Source: Pleodorina starrii
Taxonomy: Eukaryota > Chlorophyta > Chlorophyceae > Chlamydomonadales > Volvocaceae
Assembly: GCA_030267565.1 (NCBI GenBank)
Contig: BRXU01000011.1
Coordinates: 2,966,501 to 3,030,500 of the forward strand
Direction: 5' to 3'
DNA length: 64,000 nt
Both the position numbers and the translations under genes were made by a program. Below are positions 35,406 to 46,210 of this stretch, piece by piece; position 1 is the first letter of the stretch, and each line of letters opens with the position of its first letter. The notes beneath the pieces were generated by a model. That model saw only the letters and a program-made list of their open reading frames with translations. It was not told the DNA's origin and searched no databases.

Positions 35406-38400
35406 ATGAATCCACGCGATCCCCACTATCCCAATCGCGCGGAATGGCTCACGAGGCCCGCACGGAAGCAGGTGGGCACGCACCTGGCTGGGCGCTGGGC
35501 GTGGGGGGCCCCGGCGCGTCTGCTGCGCCTACCCCCCGTCGTCGTAACTGCGTTGCGTTCCCTCGTTCCGGGCCGTTTTAATTACCCCCCGTCGCCACCC
35601 CCTCAAAAGACCTCCGCCCATGCGCGAACACCTCATCCCCAACATGCCCGACCCAGATCACGCCCACCACGCCTCACTGCCTGGATATCTCGTCACGTCT
35701 CCGCACGCTCATCGACTCATCCATATCGTCAAGACTGTGCCGCACTGGCCGCCCGCCGCTACCCTTTTACAACCCTCTCCCATCCTGCAGCCAGCTGCTT
35801 GCACACGCCCCAGCGTGGCTCTACCCTTACCAGGGTTTGGAGACCCCCCCCGTAACATCAACGCAAGGTCCCAGCGCCGCCACGGAATCCCACCCGCTCA
35901 CCACGACGCCGTCCAACAAACCCTGATCAAACCCTCCCTAACGCCTTGTTCCTTTCCCTTCCTCCGGGGACAGGTAGATGACGCGACCCTGCAAAAAGAG
36001 ATCCAGGCACGCGGCGGCGTGGGCGAGCGGAACCTGTGGTCCGGGCGCCGCGTGGGGCCCTCCGTGGGGCCGCCCGGCGGCGACGGCAAGCGCGGCGGCC
36101 CGGGCTCCCAGCGCTCCAGGGACGCCTCCAAGTACCGCTGCGTGCTGGAGCTGGACGTGGGGCGCACTCGCGGCAGCGACGCAAAGCAGCACGTGTTCTG
36201 CTTGTACTTTGCAAAGTGAGGATTGGGGAGGAGGGAGGGGGAGGGAAAGTGAGGAAGGAGGGAGAAAGGAGGGTAGGAGAGTAAAGAAGGGGTAGGAGAG
36301 AGACAGTGGGATAGGAGAGAGAACGTGGGGTAAAAAAAGACCGGTACAAAAGCAGGAGGGGATAGAGGGCTCCGATTGCGGGGTAGCGGCAGCAGCAACA
36401 GCAGTAGTAGCAGCAGGTGGTTTTGTGTGCTACGCTTCCGCTTGGGCAGGGGCGTTGTAACCTTAGGACATGTGAGAGCTGGAGGCTTGTGGGGGCGAGC
36501 GGAGCGGAGCGGAGGAGCGCCGCAGGAGCGTAGGAGCGGGCAGTACCGGCACAAGGAGGCGAGGCTTCTCCGCGGGGGATGAGGCAGCTGCCCGCAGGTC
36601 CCCCCGCGGAACGAAAGCCCAAGACGCACCCGCCCACCATGGCCTGCCCGCATCGCACCCGCGCACCCCCGCCCGCCCGGCTACCCGGCCGCACGCATCC
36701 GGGTTCCTTTTCATCTCCCTCCCTTCCCTCCCTCCCTTCCTTCCTCCATCCCCAGGGGCTGCTGCAGCCAGGGCTCCGCCTGCACCTACCTGCACCGGCT
36801 GCCCACTGCGGAGGACGAGGCCTACGCCGTGAGGGACCTGTCCGCGGACATATTTGGTCGGGAGAAGCGCACGGAGGCCGAGGGGTACCGCAGCGGGGCG
36901 GGTGAGCTGCGGCGGGGAGGGAGGGAGGGAGGGAGGGAGGGAGGGAGGGAGGGAGGGAGGGAGGGAGGGAGGGGGGGCTAGTGGGACGCCGTACCCCCTG
37001 GGCAGGCGTCAGGTGGTATCGCGGTGGGCCGGCCCGCGGCCCTTTCCGGCGGCGCGTGCGGTGTGCTTCGACCTGGGGGCAGGGGGGGGGCAAAGTAAAG
37101 ACGAACTGGGCTCTAAGTGACCGAGGCGAGCCGGGGGAGGGGGTCACACGAATGAGACCCTTGAGCGCAGGGTCTCGGGAAGGGCAAGCCGAATGAACGG
37201 GGCCTTGGCTTAACCTTAACTTACCATGACAGCACCGGACTCTTGACCTAGGAGGGGCAGACGTTGTCGGAAGGGAAGCCGGTGTCGCGAGACTACAACA
37301 CACCGAACAGCGAAAGGGGCGGCCGGGCTGGGCCCCTGCCCCTCTGCCCCGCAGGCACCCTGGACCGGGACAATCGGACGCTGTACGTCAACTACGAGGG
37401 CGCCGGCGGGTACGAACTGCCCAAGATACGGCAGCTGCTGGACGCGAACTTCCGCGCCTTCGGGCCGATCAACAACATCTACATCGTCCACCACAAGACC
37501 ATCGCCTTCGTCAGGTGGGTGGGTCAGGTGGAGGTGAGGCCGCAGGCGCGCGCGCGGTCTGGCTGCCGCCGCCGCCGCTGTTGCCGAGGCTTGCGCTGCA
37601 CCGCACGCTGCAGCGATGCTTGCCGTACGCCTTCGTCAGGTGGGACCACCAGGCGGCCTTACGCTGCCCCGGATACGCAAATGGCTCTCTTGCCCCTCGC
37701 CCGCGCCCTCGCCTGCCGCTGCGCCCTCTCTTACCGCGGCCCCCCTGCGCTCCTTGGCGTGTGTACGGCACGGTACGGCACAGGTACGACTGGCGCAGCA
37801 GCGCCGAGTTCGCCAAGGAGGCGATACACAAGCAGGGGCTGGTGGGCTCCAGCCTGGGCGAGGTCATCACGGCGCGCTGGGCCAACGAGGACCCGAACCC
37901 CGTGGCGGTTCTGGCGCAGAAGCGAGCGTGCGAGGTGCGATTGATGGTGCGCGGCGCGGCGCGGGCTGCGGCCCGCGCGCTCATTGCCCCGAGCTGTGGG
38001 GGCGGGCGGGCGCACGCTCCCTCCGGCCCTCCCTCGCTGCCCCGCGCCCTCTCTCTCCCAGCCGCTTTTCCGCTGGGACACGGGTGGCCCTTCCCTCAGG
38101 CAGGGCCATTCTCCCTCTTTCCTTACCCTGCCTGCCGCACACGCCCCCGCACCGCGCATCGGCTTCCCCCCTCCCGCTCGCAGGAGGCGTTTGGCCTGGC
38201 GGTCATGTCCTCCTTCGACGCGATGCCTCCCGAGCAGAAGCAGGCCCGCATCATGGAGCTGCAGCTGCAGTCGGCGCTGCAGCGAGGCACCGCCATCGGC
38301 TCCTACCCCGCCACCGACGACCAGTTCGCGGAGCGCGAGAGGCAGCAGCAGCAGCAACAACAACACGAGGCGGAGGCGGAGCGCCTGTGGCGGCAGCAGC

Positions 38401-39347
38401 AGCAGGCGGCAGCGGCGGGGGCCGGAGGCCGGGAAGCGGCGGCGGAGGAGGAAGAGGAGGAGGAGGAGGAGGACATTCCTTACATCCCTCCGGATATCTA
38501 CGAGGAGCAGCAGCGGCTGCTGGCGCAGCGCCGCGCCGGAGGCGCGGCCGCGGCCGCGGCCGCAGGCCCCCAGGGCGAGCCTGGCGGGGGCCCGCCGACC
38601 GGTGACTTCCATGAGGCGGCAGGCGCGTCCGCGTCCGCATCCGCGGCGGCGGCGGCGGGGGCGGGCGCCGAGGCGCCGGAGTGGGAGCGCGCGTGGCAGG
38701 ATCCGGAGCTGCGTGAGCAGATGCGCGCCAACCCGGAGCTGCGGGAGCGCATGCGCCGCGCGCGCAACGAGGCGGTCTACTGGTCCGCCTACCAGGCGCA
38801 CTACACCGCCTACGCCGGCAGCTACGGGCACCACGTGGTGCAGGAGCAGTACGAGCAGCAGCTGCTGCAGTACCAGCAGCAGGGGCAGGGGCAGGGGCAG
38901 GGGCAGCAGGGGCAGGGGCAGCAAGGGGAAGGGGCAAAATACTCGTGGGAGGACTACTACGCGTGGTATGGGCAGCAGCAGCAGCAGCAGCAGCAGGGGC
39001 AGCAGGGGATGGGGGGCGCGGCGGTGGGGGGAGAGCAGGGGCCAGGGCAGGAGGTGGAGGCGGCGGCAGCGACGGAGGCGGGGGTCAGGGCGCCGACGGG
39101 GTACGGGGTGGCGGGGGGCCCGGGGTGGGGATCCGGGCCAGTGGGTTTTGACCCGCCGAATGGGCAACCGCAGGCGGCCGCAGGAGCGGGGCAGGAAGTT
39201 GGGGGCGCGGGGATGGCGGCGGCTGGCAGCGAGAGTGGGGGGCGGTCTGGGGCGGAAGAGGAGTCGGGCGCTGCGAAGCCCAAGGCGGATGGGTTATCGC
39301 TGCTGGGAGCGGCGTACGGTAGCGACGAGGAGGAGGGCGCGGATTGA
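35406..39347 (+). CDS. Cwc2-like pre-mRNA splicing factor (Torus, CCCH zinc finger, RRM)
   Basis: Six exons (35406-35471, 35974-36215, 36756-36901, 37355-37514, 37784-37934, 38184-39347) join in phase to 642 residues. Exon 1 encodes MNPRDPHYPNRAEWLTRPAR, leading into KQVDDATLQKEI, as in Cwc2 proteins. A CCCH finger (C-x7-C-x5-C-x3-H) is assembled across the second intron: CLYFAKGCC then SQGSACTYLH. Then come DIFGREKRTEAEG and an RRM with RNP2 TLYVNYEG and RNP1 IAFVRYDW, followed by LGEVITARWANEDPNPVA. Cwc2 is a Prp19-complex protein that contacts U6 snRNA and the 5' splice site in the catalytic spliceosome. The last 387-residue exon begins with EAFGLAVMSSFDAMPPEQKQ and becomes Gln-, Ala- and acidic-rich, with Gln-Gly and Gln repeats, much longer than yeast Cwc2. 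It shares a divergent promoter with SnRK2. Confidence 0.9.
36912..36977. repeat. (GGGA)n microsatellite 10 bases after a 5' splice site
   Basis: An almost perfect GGGA array runs for about 65 bases in the third intron of the Cwc2-like gene, starting just after donor GTGAGC at 36902 and ending in a G run. Confidence 0.9.
38339..39005 (+). repeat. CAG and CAGGGG coding repeats in Cwc2-like C-terminus
   Basis: CAG runs (38342-38366, 38393-38406, 38971-38996) encode poly-Gln. A CAGGGG six-base repeat (38876-38930) encodes Gln-Gly. All are in frame in the last exon. Confidence 0.8.
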
Positions 39348-39617
39348 TTTAAATCACGAGGACGGAGGTCCATGGGAATGAGCCCGCAAGCCTGTTAATC
39401 GTGCAATAATGTCGTACGTGCATTTCAACCGTTGGCATTATGACTTGGTGTACTGCAACCTCTACAAAAGTCCTGGTGCACATATATTCGTATAGAGAAG
39501 CGTCTGCAAAAATATCGTGCCTCGAACCTGTCGACCAGCATTTGTGTAGTTATCGGGCACCTCACCAGTCGGCCTTCAAGACAGCGTACCCAGAGCGGGC
39601 ACCGCAGGCAACGGCCC

Positions 39618-42600
39618 ATGTCTGCAGCGGTGTGCTCGACGAATATGAAAATGGACCTTGTGGTTCGCACTCTGCATAAGACTCTCGTGTTGAGCGGTGT
39701 GGATGGAAGCAGCGATGTCTCAGACTTGAAGAATCTACTTCATCAGCGTGGCCTGCAAGAGCATATCCCGATCCCAGTTGCCTCGAAACAGCGTTTGGTA
39801 GGTGGCTGTAGGTCTTGTCAGCCCTAGGTTTCGCACAGGTCAGCGAGCGTCAGTCACAGGAGCCCCCATTTGCTACTGCAGGTGTTCAAGGGAGATGTTT
39901 TGACGTCGGGAACTCTGCAGAGTACCGGGATACGATCGGGCGACCATCTGGTGCTGCTGCTGCATCGCCCGGCCCGAGGACACGACGCCACGCCGGTGGA
40001 CACGACGCCGGTGCCTAATGCAGCGACTATACGGAGCGCAATTTCAGCGGAGGCAAGGCGTCGGGGCATCGAGAATACCATCACGGAGGAACCCACACGT
40101 GCATGTGAGTGTCGCCCTGGCAGCTCTTGTGGCTCTCGACATGGACGATGGGCTCGCAACCCAATCTGAAGCACTTCACATAAATCCTTCGCTGATGACC
40201 TTGATCTTGGACCGATCGGAAGGCCTCGTCGGAAGGCCTACGAAACCTGCCGGCGTAACCCGGCTTCCTACAGCCGCGAACCTTGTCCTTGCAGTCGTTG
40301 CTTCCTGCGGCCCCGCGGTCCCGGACAACTGGGGATAGCTTTAGGAGCGCGCGACATGCATTTTTGGTCAGGTGTGAAGAACATGTCAGCAGACGTGGCG
40401 TCACATCCTCAGCGGGCACGCAAGCGCGTAGGTGTACGCCCGCACGCCGCGGACCACGTCTTCGACCATATCTAAAAGCACTTCCCTGCATGCAAACCTG
40501 GCAACCCCTCTCCCTTCACAGTCCGCCACTATGGCGGCATGCCTATGGAGGTGGACCAGCACCTGATGCAGCTCATTCAGGCGCTGCGGGGGCGTTCAGT
40601 GGGCATGGAGGCCCGGGTCGGCCAGCAGCGCCAGGCCGGTGGCGCGGCGGGGGAGGCAGGTGCAGGAGATGCCGGGCCGCCGCCGCCGCCGCAGCAGCAG
40701 CAGACCGAGGCGGGCTCCGGCAGTGGTCGACGGTTCCCACAGGTGAGGGCGCGGGTGGTCACATCGTCCCTTCTCTCGCAGGAGCGGAGCGGCGGTTCTG
40801 AGATCCGTCAAGGGTAGCAAGCTCGCCGTGAGAGGATGCGGTATGGGTGCCGTTAGTTTTGGACCGTCCAGGACCGTTGGACCGTGAAAGCATTACGGCG
40901 GCTCTGCATGGCTGATTCAGTCCGTGCCTATCCGAGGAGCGCGATATGGGTTCGGTCGGTGGAGGCATCCCGGGGCGTTGGCCCGCTAGCTGGTTTGCGC
41001 AGTTCGCGCGTCACTTAAGGTTATGGTGTCCTCGCCCGCCCTTGTACCGCCCTGCACGCTCGTCGCCGCAATGCCTCGCAACATCTTCCTGCCGCCCACC
41101 CCGCTCACCCACCGACTGGCCAACCCCTCCTCCCCTCGCCCCCGTCGCCCCCGTGCACGCCTTCCTGGCCGCTCATGCCCGCAGCCGCCGATGCACCTCT
41201 TCGGCGGGCCGCAGGGCGGCATGCTGCCGCCCGGCATGATGCTCTTCGGCATGCCGCAGCAGCAGCAGCAGCAGCAAAGGGCGGCCGCGGCGGCGGCCGC
41301 GGCGCCGCCGCTCGCGGCGGCGGGCCCCCCACCGGCCGCGGCGCCGCCGCCGCTGGCCATCCCCGAGCCCGACGCGCAGGCGGCTGCCCAGCTGGGCGAG
41401 ATGGGCTTTGGTGAGCCTGTGGTGCGCAAGGCCCTGCTGCTGCACCGCAACGACATGGAGGCGGCGCTCAATTGGCTGCTGCAGCACGGCGAAGATCCGG
41501 CGGCGGCGGAGCCGCTTACGGAGGAGCAGCTGCGACAGGTGGGGAAGAAAACGAACCGCAGGGGGGGCGCGTCGCTGTCACCGACCCAAACGGCGCTGCA
41601 TGACGCTGCATGTGGGTTGCGGGCCTCCTGTACTCCTTCCTGTCGCTGTTGTGGTTTGGCGCGAAAGCGGCCAGGACGCGGCGCGCCGCGCCGCGGCGCC
41701 AGACCCAGATGGTTCGAGTTGCCCGGTCGGGCGTCACTCACAATGCCCGGATGCCAGCAGCAGCGATCGCCTTACGTTTCCTTCGCACTGGCTGTTGGCG
41801 TGTCCGCCCGCGCACCCGCCCGCCCGGCCTCCCGGCCGCAGATCTACAGCCGCGGGCCGCGCGGTCCTCCCTCCGAGCCCGAGCTTGTGGAGCAGCTCGT
41901 GGCGATGGGCTTCGACCGCAACCGGTCCGCGGCGGCGCTGCGCCGCTTCCGCAACATGGACATGGCGCTCGCGTACCTGCTGCGCGCCGCTGAGGAGGAG
42001 GGTGGCGGGGCGCAGCAGCAGCAGCAGCCACAGCAGCAGGCGGGCGCTGAGGGGGCGCCGGGTGGCGCGGCGGCGGCAGCTTCGCCGGGCGGCCAGCCGC
42101 AGGCGCGGGGCCTGGAGGCGCGGGCTGAGGGCGCCGGCGACGGCTCGCCAGGCGGCCAGCAGCAGCAGCAGCAGCAGCGCGCGCAGCCCTCTGCCGCTGG
42201 GGCGGGACATGAGCGTGGCAGCAGCGGTGGTGGCGGCGGCGGCCGTTGGGCGCGCGAATCGGAGGGCGGCGAAAATTCGATGGGTCTGCCGGAGCTGGCC
42301 TCGTCGGCGGACGAGGACGAGGACGAGGACATGGGGCCGGGTGAGGGGGTCCGCGGAGGTAAAGGGCCGGCGGGAGAGGACAGAGGAGAGGCGGGCGGGC
42401 AAGGCGGGGCGGGGCGGGTTGTATACCGTACGTTATCCATCCGCTTGGCGTGGCTCCCGGGACCGTTTGCGCTGTTGCACGGAAATGCCCCGGGTCGGAT
42501 ACGATTTGGTTGCAAGTGTCATAAGCATTGGTTGCAAGTGTCATAAGCATTGGCTGGATGGGCCAGTCCCTGCTTGTGTTCTATCTGGATGCCGAGCTGA

Positions 42601-43857
42601 TTGCGCTTCCTGTGCTGGGCATCTGGGCTGCCTCTTTTGTAGGGCGCCATGCCTTCCTGCTAAGGCGACGGACCCGCGAGGCAGAAGGCGCGGGCGCGGG
42701 GCGCGGCCCGGCGGGCGCGCCGGGACAGCCGGACGGGGCCGATGCGGCGGGCCAGGCCCAGTCGCAGGTCATGGCGATCGACGGCGGCGAGCACGGCGAT
42801 GAGGAGCACGGAGTGGAGGGCGAGATGGTCGAAGACGAGGACATGGAGGAGGATGAGGGCGAGGAGGGGGAGGAGGGCGAGGAGGAGGGCGAGCAGGACG
42901 ACGAGGAGGAGGAGGAGGAGGACGAGGAGGGCGAGCAGTTCGCGGGTGAGGACGCGACGCGTGTAAGGATTGCGCGCGAATGTGCGTGATGCGTCGGGCG
43001 TGCGGGGATGCGCGTGGCTGGGGATGTGCGCGCCGTCGCGCGATGTAGGAGCGGAGAGAGCGGCTGGAGTGTGATTCGCGCGTTACTTTGCAGCAGGGAT
43101 GGGATGCCGATTTCCGAACATGACTTTCAAGCTGGCTGGGGGACAAGCCGAAGGCTATGTGTTGTTACTCCAAGCGGCCTTATCCCACAGCGTCTTCCAG
43201 GTGTACACAGCGTGCAGGTTACTGGGTTGCTCTCTTGGCGTGCATGCGATGCACCCCCTAGCGCCTCAATCAACCAGCGCCTTTGGGAAATGACAAACCC
43301 GAAACCCGCGTCCTTCACCTTTCGCCCGGTGCCGCCGGCCCCTTGTCCATTCCGCAGGCAGCGGCCGCAGAGCGGTGCTCCACTTGCCGCTGGGCGGCGG
43401 CGCCGGCGGCCTGGGCCTGGCGGCCGCCGCCCTGCCCGGCGACGCCTTCGAGGCGCCCTTCGCGCTGTACGGCGGCGCGCCGGCCGGCGTCGGCGCCACA
43501 GCGCCCGCCCTGGCGGTTACGCGCGGCCCCGACGGCAATGACCTGGTGCTGGGCTCCACGGGCGCCGCGATGCCGCCGCTGATGCCCGCCCGGGGTATGA
43601 TGCTGGGCGGGATGGGCCTGGGTGGCGGTGGCGGAGGCGGAGGTGGCGGCTCGGGGAGCCTGGGGCCGCAGCTCATGATGGACTTACCGGGGCTGTTTGG
43701 CGGTGGCGACGGCGGAGGCGGGGCCGAGGACGAGCTGGAGCTGCAGGGCATGGGGCTGATGCAGCAGCTGCTGAATGCGGTGCTGCGGGACGCGATGGGC
43801 GGCGGCGAGGGCGGCGCACCAGGCGGCGGAGGCGGCGTGCCCGGCCCCCGGCGATGA
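39618..43857 (+). CDS. UBL-UBA-UBA protein, UBAC1/KPC2-like
   Basis: Seven exons (39618-39797, 39882-40104, 40522-40742, 41185-41538, 41842-42340, 42685-42945, 43358-43857) join in phase to 745 residues. Exons 1-2 encode a ubiquitin-like fold: MDLVVRTLHKTLVLSGVDGS, SDLKNLLHQRG, VFKGDVLTSGTLQSTGIRSG, DHLVLLLHR. Two UBA domains follow, at about 277-315 (LGEMGFGEPVVRKALLLHRN, WLLQHGEDP) and 340-378 (LVEQLVAMGFDRNRSAAALR, LAYLLRAAEEE). A long Glu/Asp tract lies near residues 535-575, and the tail is Gly/Met-rich. Order and spacing resemble UBAC1 (KPC2), an adaptor that helps deliver ubiquitylated substrates to the proteasome, but the STI1-like part is not evident and the acidic tract is extra. 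Translation could instead begin at the ATG at 39645 or 39651. Confidence 0.8.
42508..42551. repeat. Perfect 22-bp tandem duplication in intron
   Basis: Two adjacent identical 22-base units beginning GGTTGCAAGTGTCATAAGC, in the fifth intron of the UBAC1-like gene. Confidence 0.9.
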
Positions 43858-44649
43858 GGAAGCGGGCGAGGTGCTGGAGTAGCGGCGGGGCGCATGGGAT
43901 CGGTGCCAGCGTGGGGTGCATGCTCAGGGCCGGGCCGGGCCGCGCCGTCGGATCGATCATCTGACAGAGGTTCGCGCCTGTAGTAAATAAGGGTTACATC
44001 AGAACTTGGGAACTGGGAAGCGAAGGCCCCAGAGTAGGAGTGGGTACCGTATGCACAGAACAGACTGAAATGTTTGGAAAATGGCGTCACGGTCCCCGAC
44101 AAACATGGTGACGCTTTCGTTGCGTCTTCGTTCGTCGCGTTCGTCGCGTCTTCGGCCAGCGCGTCAGCATATCATACACCGCACGCGGCATGTAGCCGCG
44201 CCCCTGTCACGTAGTCACAACGTCGCTATGCACAGCGTCGGTCGTCCCTTTGTACCAAATCAGTCAGTCAGTCAGTCGAGTGTCAACGTGTCCAAATCGG
44301 TAACTCTCACTCCGGCCCCTAGACGGGCTCGTGTTGCTAGGGTACACGGGTGGCCAACCCAAGGTGCGCTCACAGTCTCACGATACGGCTGCATCGCCAA
44401 CCACGCCGCGCCGACACCCGCGGCTTTTCAGGCGCCCCGCCCTGCGCATGCATTTTCAGCCTGCGTCCTCGCCGCTCCAATGGATAGAACTCGATAGCTC
44501 CATATGTACTCGCCCCACACGCACACGCACGCGCAACGCGGGCATGCAATGCACATGATTTGCCCCCACCCCAGCCCACCCCACACACCCCACCCCCGTT
44601 TTAATCACCCTCCCTAATCCACCATCGGTTCCACTTCGACATACGACGA
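43858..44649. other. 0.8 kb between convergent 3' ends (UBAC1-like / MICU)
   Basis: Holds both 3' UTRs. A TTACA (TGTAA on the minus strand) at about 43993 is far from the MICU stop. CAGTCAGTCAGTC near 44261-44276 is a short direct repeat. No gene seen. Confidence 0.5.
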
Positions 44650-46116
44650 CTAGGCGGGAACTCGAAAGCCGGCCAGGTCCGTCGAGCCACCCGGCAGCCA
44701 GCTGCGGATGCGGTCCAGCGCTCTCAGCAGGGCGTCCGTGGGCGCTCCATCGGCGTCGGGGTTCCTCTGTAGCGGCGGAGGGGGAGGGGCAAAGGGGGGC
44801 GAGTGAGGGCAGGGAGGGGCGGGGGCAGGTGAGCCAGACGGACCACGTGCGACAGTGTGCGAGGAGGGAAAGCGGGATAAGGCCCCGCGGTCTCCTGTGG
44901 GGTCGGCACAGCATGCAGCGCATCCGTGAGAGGTGGCCGCGCGCGTTAAGGCAAAGAAGTACTGCCAGCAAAGCGTTGCAGGGCTGAACGAGAGCAGACA
45001 TCGGGCGGGGCTCGCCTGGGGGACGACACGTGCTTGGTCCGTCCCCCTTGCCCGTGACCAGGTACCCGTCCGCTCAGCGCGGTAATCCAAGTACCCAGTC
45101 GGGGAGTTGAGGTGGTTCTCGCCCACAGTTCTAGGGCCCAGCTACGGCACTCGACTGCGGGCCCCTTGGTAGCGCCACGCTGCAACCGCTCTCTTTGGCT
45201 GAAACCGGGGGAGCATCCAGCCGGGGTGCGGCACCCCGCCAACTCGCCATCGTGGCTCAAGCGCCACACCAGGCGGCGTGTGCTTCCCCCGGCGGGTCTG
45301 ACAGCACTTCCGCGACGTGCCGACAGAGACATGCAAACACGGTGTCTTATTGGACACTGCTGATGCCTCTGCGGGTCCGCTGCCTGTGCTGATCTCAAGT
45401 TTTACATGTTCAGCTTGGAGACCTCCCGTGCGCCTCCAGACCCTCCAGATTCGACCGCCAGCTATCATTGCGACGTAACCCCCTCCGCGATGCCCGATGG
45501 TGTGTCGGCTCCAGCAGTTCTGTGTTGGCACCCCTGCTCTTGCACCACCGCGCTGGCACCATTCCAAAGCATCCCCGCCAGCACCCGGTTCCGGAGCCAG
45601 TCCCTGACGCCCTTGAGTCCGTGGCAGGGCCCCGGGCCTCCGGCCCTTCCAACATTCAACTCCCGCTCCTGCTGCCGCTGCTGCTGCTCCCTCCTGCTCC
45701 TCCTGCTGCTCCCTCCTGCTGCTGCTCCCGCTGCTGCTGCTGTGCCAATCACAACACCCCAACCCCAGCGCACAGTCACACCGCCGCCGCCCTGCCCCCC
45801 GCCACCCCTCCCAAAGCTGTCTCCAGCCGCCCCACGTCCACACGGGCCGGCTCGGCCCCTCCCGACTGCTGCTGCTGCTGCGCGGGCTCTTTCGCACCGC
45901 CTCGCCGCCATTTACTTACGCGGCGCGCCCACATGACCTCCCGCCGCTGCATGGCCTCCAGGAACGCCGGCACGTCCAGTGCGCCGTCGCCGTCGTCGAA
46001 GACCGCGAAGATGACGTCGAGTACCTTGGCACTCAGCGACACGCGCATCAGCTTGACCAGCAACTTGCTGAAGTCGTCCTTGGACAGCGACCGGCCCACC
46101 TGAGGCGGAGGCGGAG

Positions 46117-46210
<94 letters not shown>

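Noticed and set aside
37731..39167. 478-codon minus-strand Leu-rich frame
   Set aside because: Antisense of the Gln-rich last exon of the Cwc2-like gene; poly-Gln codons read as poly-Leu on the other strand.
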